In this document: in pieces, positions 5,957-6,549 of the stretch
Position numbering within the stretch: the first letter of the stretch is position 1
Layout of the letters: every line of letters begins with the position of its first letter
Origin: DATBMY01 sp036554605
GTDB taxonomy: Bacteria > Acidobacteriota > Blastocatellia > UBA7656
Reading direction: 5' to 3'
NCBI GenBank assembly: GCA_036554605.1
Contig: DATBMY010000439.1
Location: forward strand, 1-6,549
Length of the DNA stretch: 6,549 nucleotides
The notes under the pieces: generated by a model
Told to the model about the DNA's origin: nothing
Seen by the model: the letters and a program-made list of their open reading frames with translations, nothing else
Database searches by the model: none
Made by a program: the position numbers and the translations under genes

Positions 5957-6549
5957 CCGTAGCAATCTTTTTTGGCCCCGAGACGGTGGGAGTTCTAAAT
6001 GCGCTCGCCCGCCACCCTCTGGTCGAGCAGATACTCTTGCTCTCCGAGAGCGGACTTCCGGCGGAGCTTTCCCCCGCCGCGCTTGAAAAAGCTCGGGCGC
6101 TCGACAGCGACATCTTAAGCGCCCGAGGCGTTGCCCGACTGCTCGACGCGGCCCGGACCGAATACCTGCTGGTGATCTTTCCGGGAGAGCTGATCGAGCC
6201 CGGATACCGCTTTCTTGAGCGGATGGTCGCGACCGCTTCAGATACTGGAGCGGGGCTGGTCTATTCGGATTTCAGGGACATAATGAACGGAAAGGTCAGT
6301 GACCATCCGCTTCTGGACTACCAGGAAGGGAGCATCCGCGACGGTTTCGATTTCGGCTCGATGATCTTGCTCTCCAGGAGCGCCGCCGAAGACGCGATAA
6401 TGCGTCATGGCGCGGCCCGCGACCGCCTGCGCTGGGCAGGGTTTTACGACCTGCGGCTCAAGCTATCGCTCGACTACTCAATATTGAGAATTCCCGAGCC
6501 GCTCTACACGCGCATACCTGTTGACCAGAGGGCGACCGGCGAGAGGCAA
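5944..6549 (+). CDS. Glycosyltransferase-like protein (GT-A/family 2-like), 3' end outside window
   Basis: From ATG at 5944 the frame stays open for 202 codons to the window edge. Its start overlaps the last 13 bases of the DUF1460 gene. No good ribosome site precedes it, so translational coupling is likely. Features recalling family 2 glycosyltransferases are an opening strand and helix (LTVAIFFGPETVGVLNALAR, VEQILLLSESG), a strand then EPG (LLVIFPGELIEPGYRFLERM, 75-94), GAGLVYSDF (102-110), and a late LRIPEPLYTRIP (181-192). These match the usual order of opening strand, acidic-motif strand, YSD strand and a PLY-type ending. The acidic Asp-rich motif expected in LLVIFPGELIEP is replaced by Pro-Gly-Glu, so nucleotide-sugar binding may be altered or lost. 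No signal peptide or membrane segment is visible. The open reading frame is secure; the family call is moderate, and the missing C-terminus could carry another domain. Confidence 0.6.
   Translation, partial: MQRLTVAIFFGPETVGVLNALARHPLVEQILLLSESGLPAELSPAALEKARALDSDILSARGVARLLDAARTEYLLVIFPGELIEPGYRFLERMVATASDTGAGLVYSDFRDIMNGKVSDHPLLDYQEGSIRDGFDFGSMILLSRSAAEDAIMRHGAARDRLRWAGFYDLRLKLSLDYSILRIPEPLYTRIPVDQRATGERQ

Noticed and set aside
1..6549. Mobile element, CRISPR array, tRNA/rRNA or defence system
   Set aside because: I saw no transposase or integrase motifs, no regularly spaced direct repeats, no tRNA-like cloverleaf and no nuclease or toxin-antitoxin pair. Gene content is ordinary metabolism, transport and wall-type enzymes.

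Overview
The window suggests a moderately GC-rich, Gram-negative-type bacterium. The large outer-membrane receptor has the layout of Oar-like receptors (carboxypeptidase-regulatory-like domain, plug, very long barrel), which are greatly expanded in Acidobacteriota. An acidobacterium, perhaps of the Blastocatellia type, is my best guess. It rests on recall of families, not on a search.

Layout. Bases 1-149 (+) are the last 48 codons of a TPR-type protein. It converges on a 1248-residue TonB-dependent receptor-like protein at 218-3964 (-), and a clear intrinsic terminator for that gene (163-194) lies between them. Upstream of the receptor is a 363-base non-coding stretch (3965-4327). It holds the receptor's ribosome binding site, a leader hairpin, a pair of 8-bp palindromes, a candidate promoter and a cluster of TTGAC/GTCAA inverted repeats. 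Next is nucleoside diphosphate kinase, ndk (4328-4792, -), with all the standard active-site residues.

A 128-base divergent control region (4793-4920) has back-to-back promoter candidates. One fires left into ndk and one, with a perfect TATAAT, fires right into a tight three-gene cluster. That cluster is a frataxin/CyaY homologue (4921-5265), a DUF1460 protein of the NlpC/P60-like cysteine amidase fold (5282-5956), and a glycosyltransferase-like protein (5944 to the window edge). The gaps are 16 bases and then a 13-base overlap, so the three are probably co-transcribed.

How the genes work together. ndk is housekeeping nucleotide metabolism and the receptor is outer-membrane uptake or surface interaction with unknown cargo. 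The rightward cluster joins an iron-sulfur assembly factor to two proteins whose families usually act on cell wall or glycans. I know of no established functional link among them. I see no mobile element, CRISPR array, RNA gene or clearly new defence-type system. The parts most worth a second look are the cyaY cluster and the structured region upstream of the receptor.
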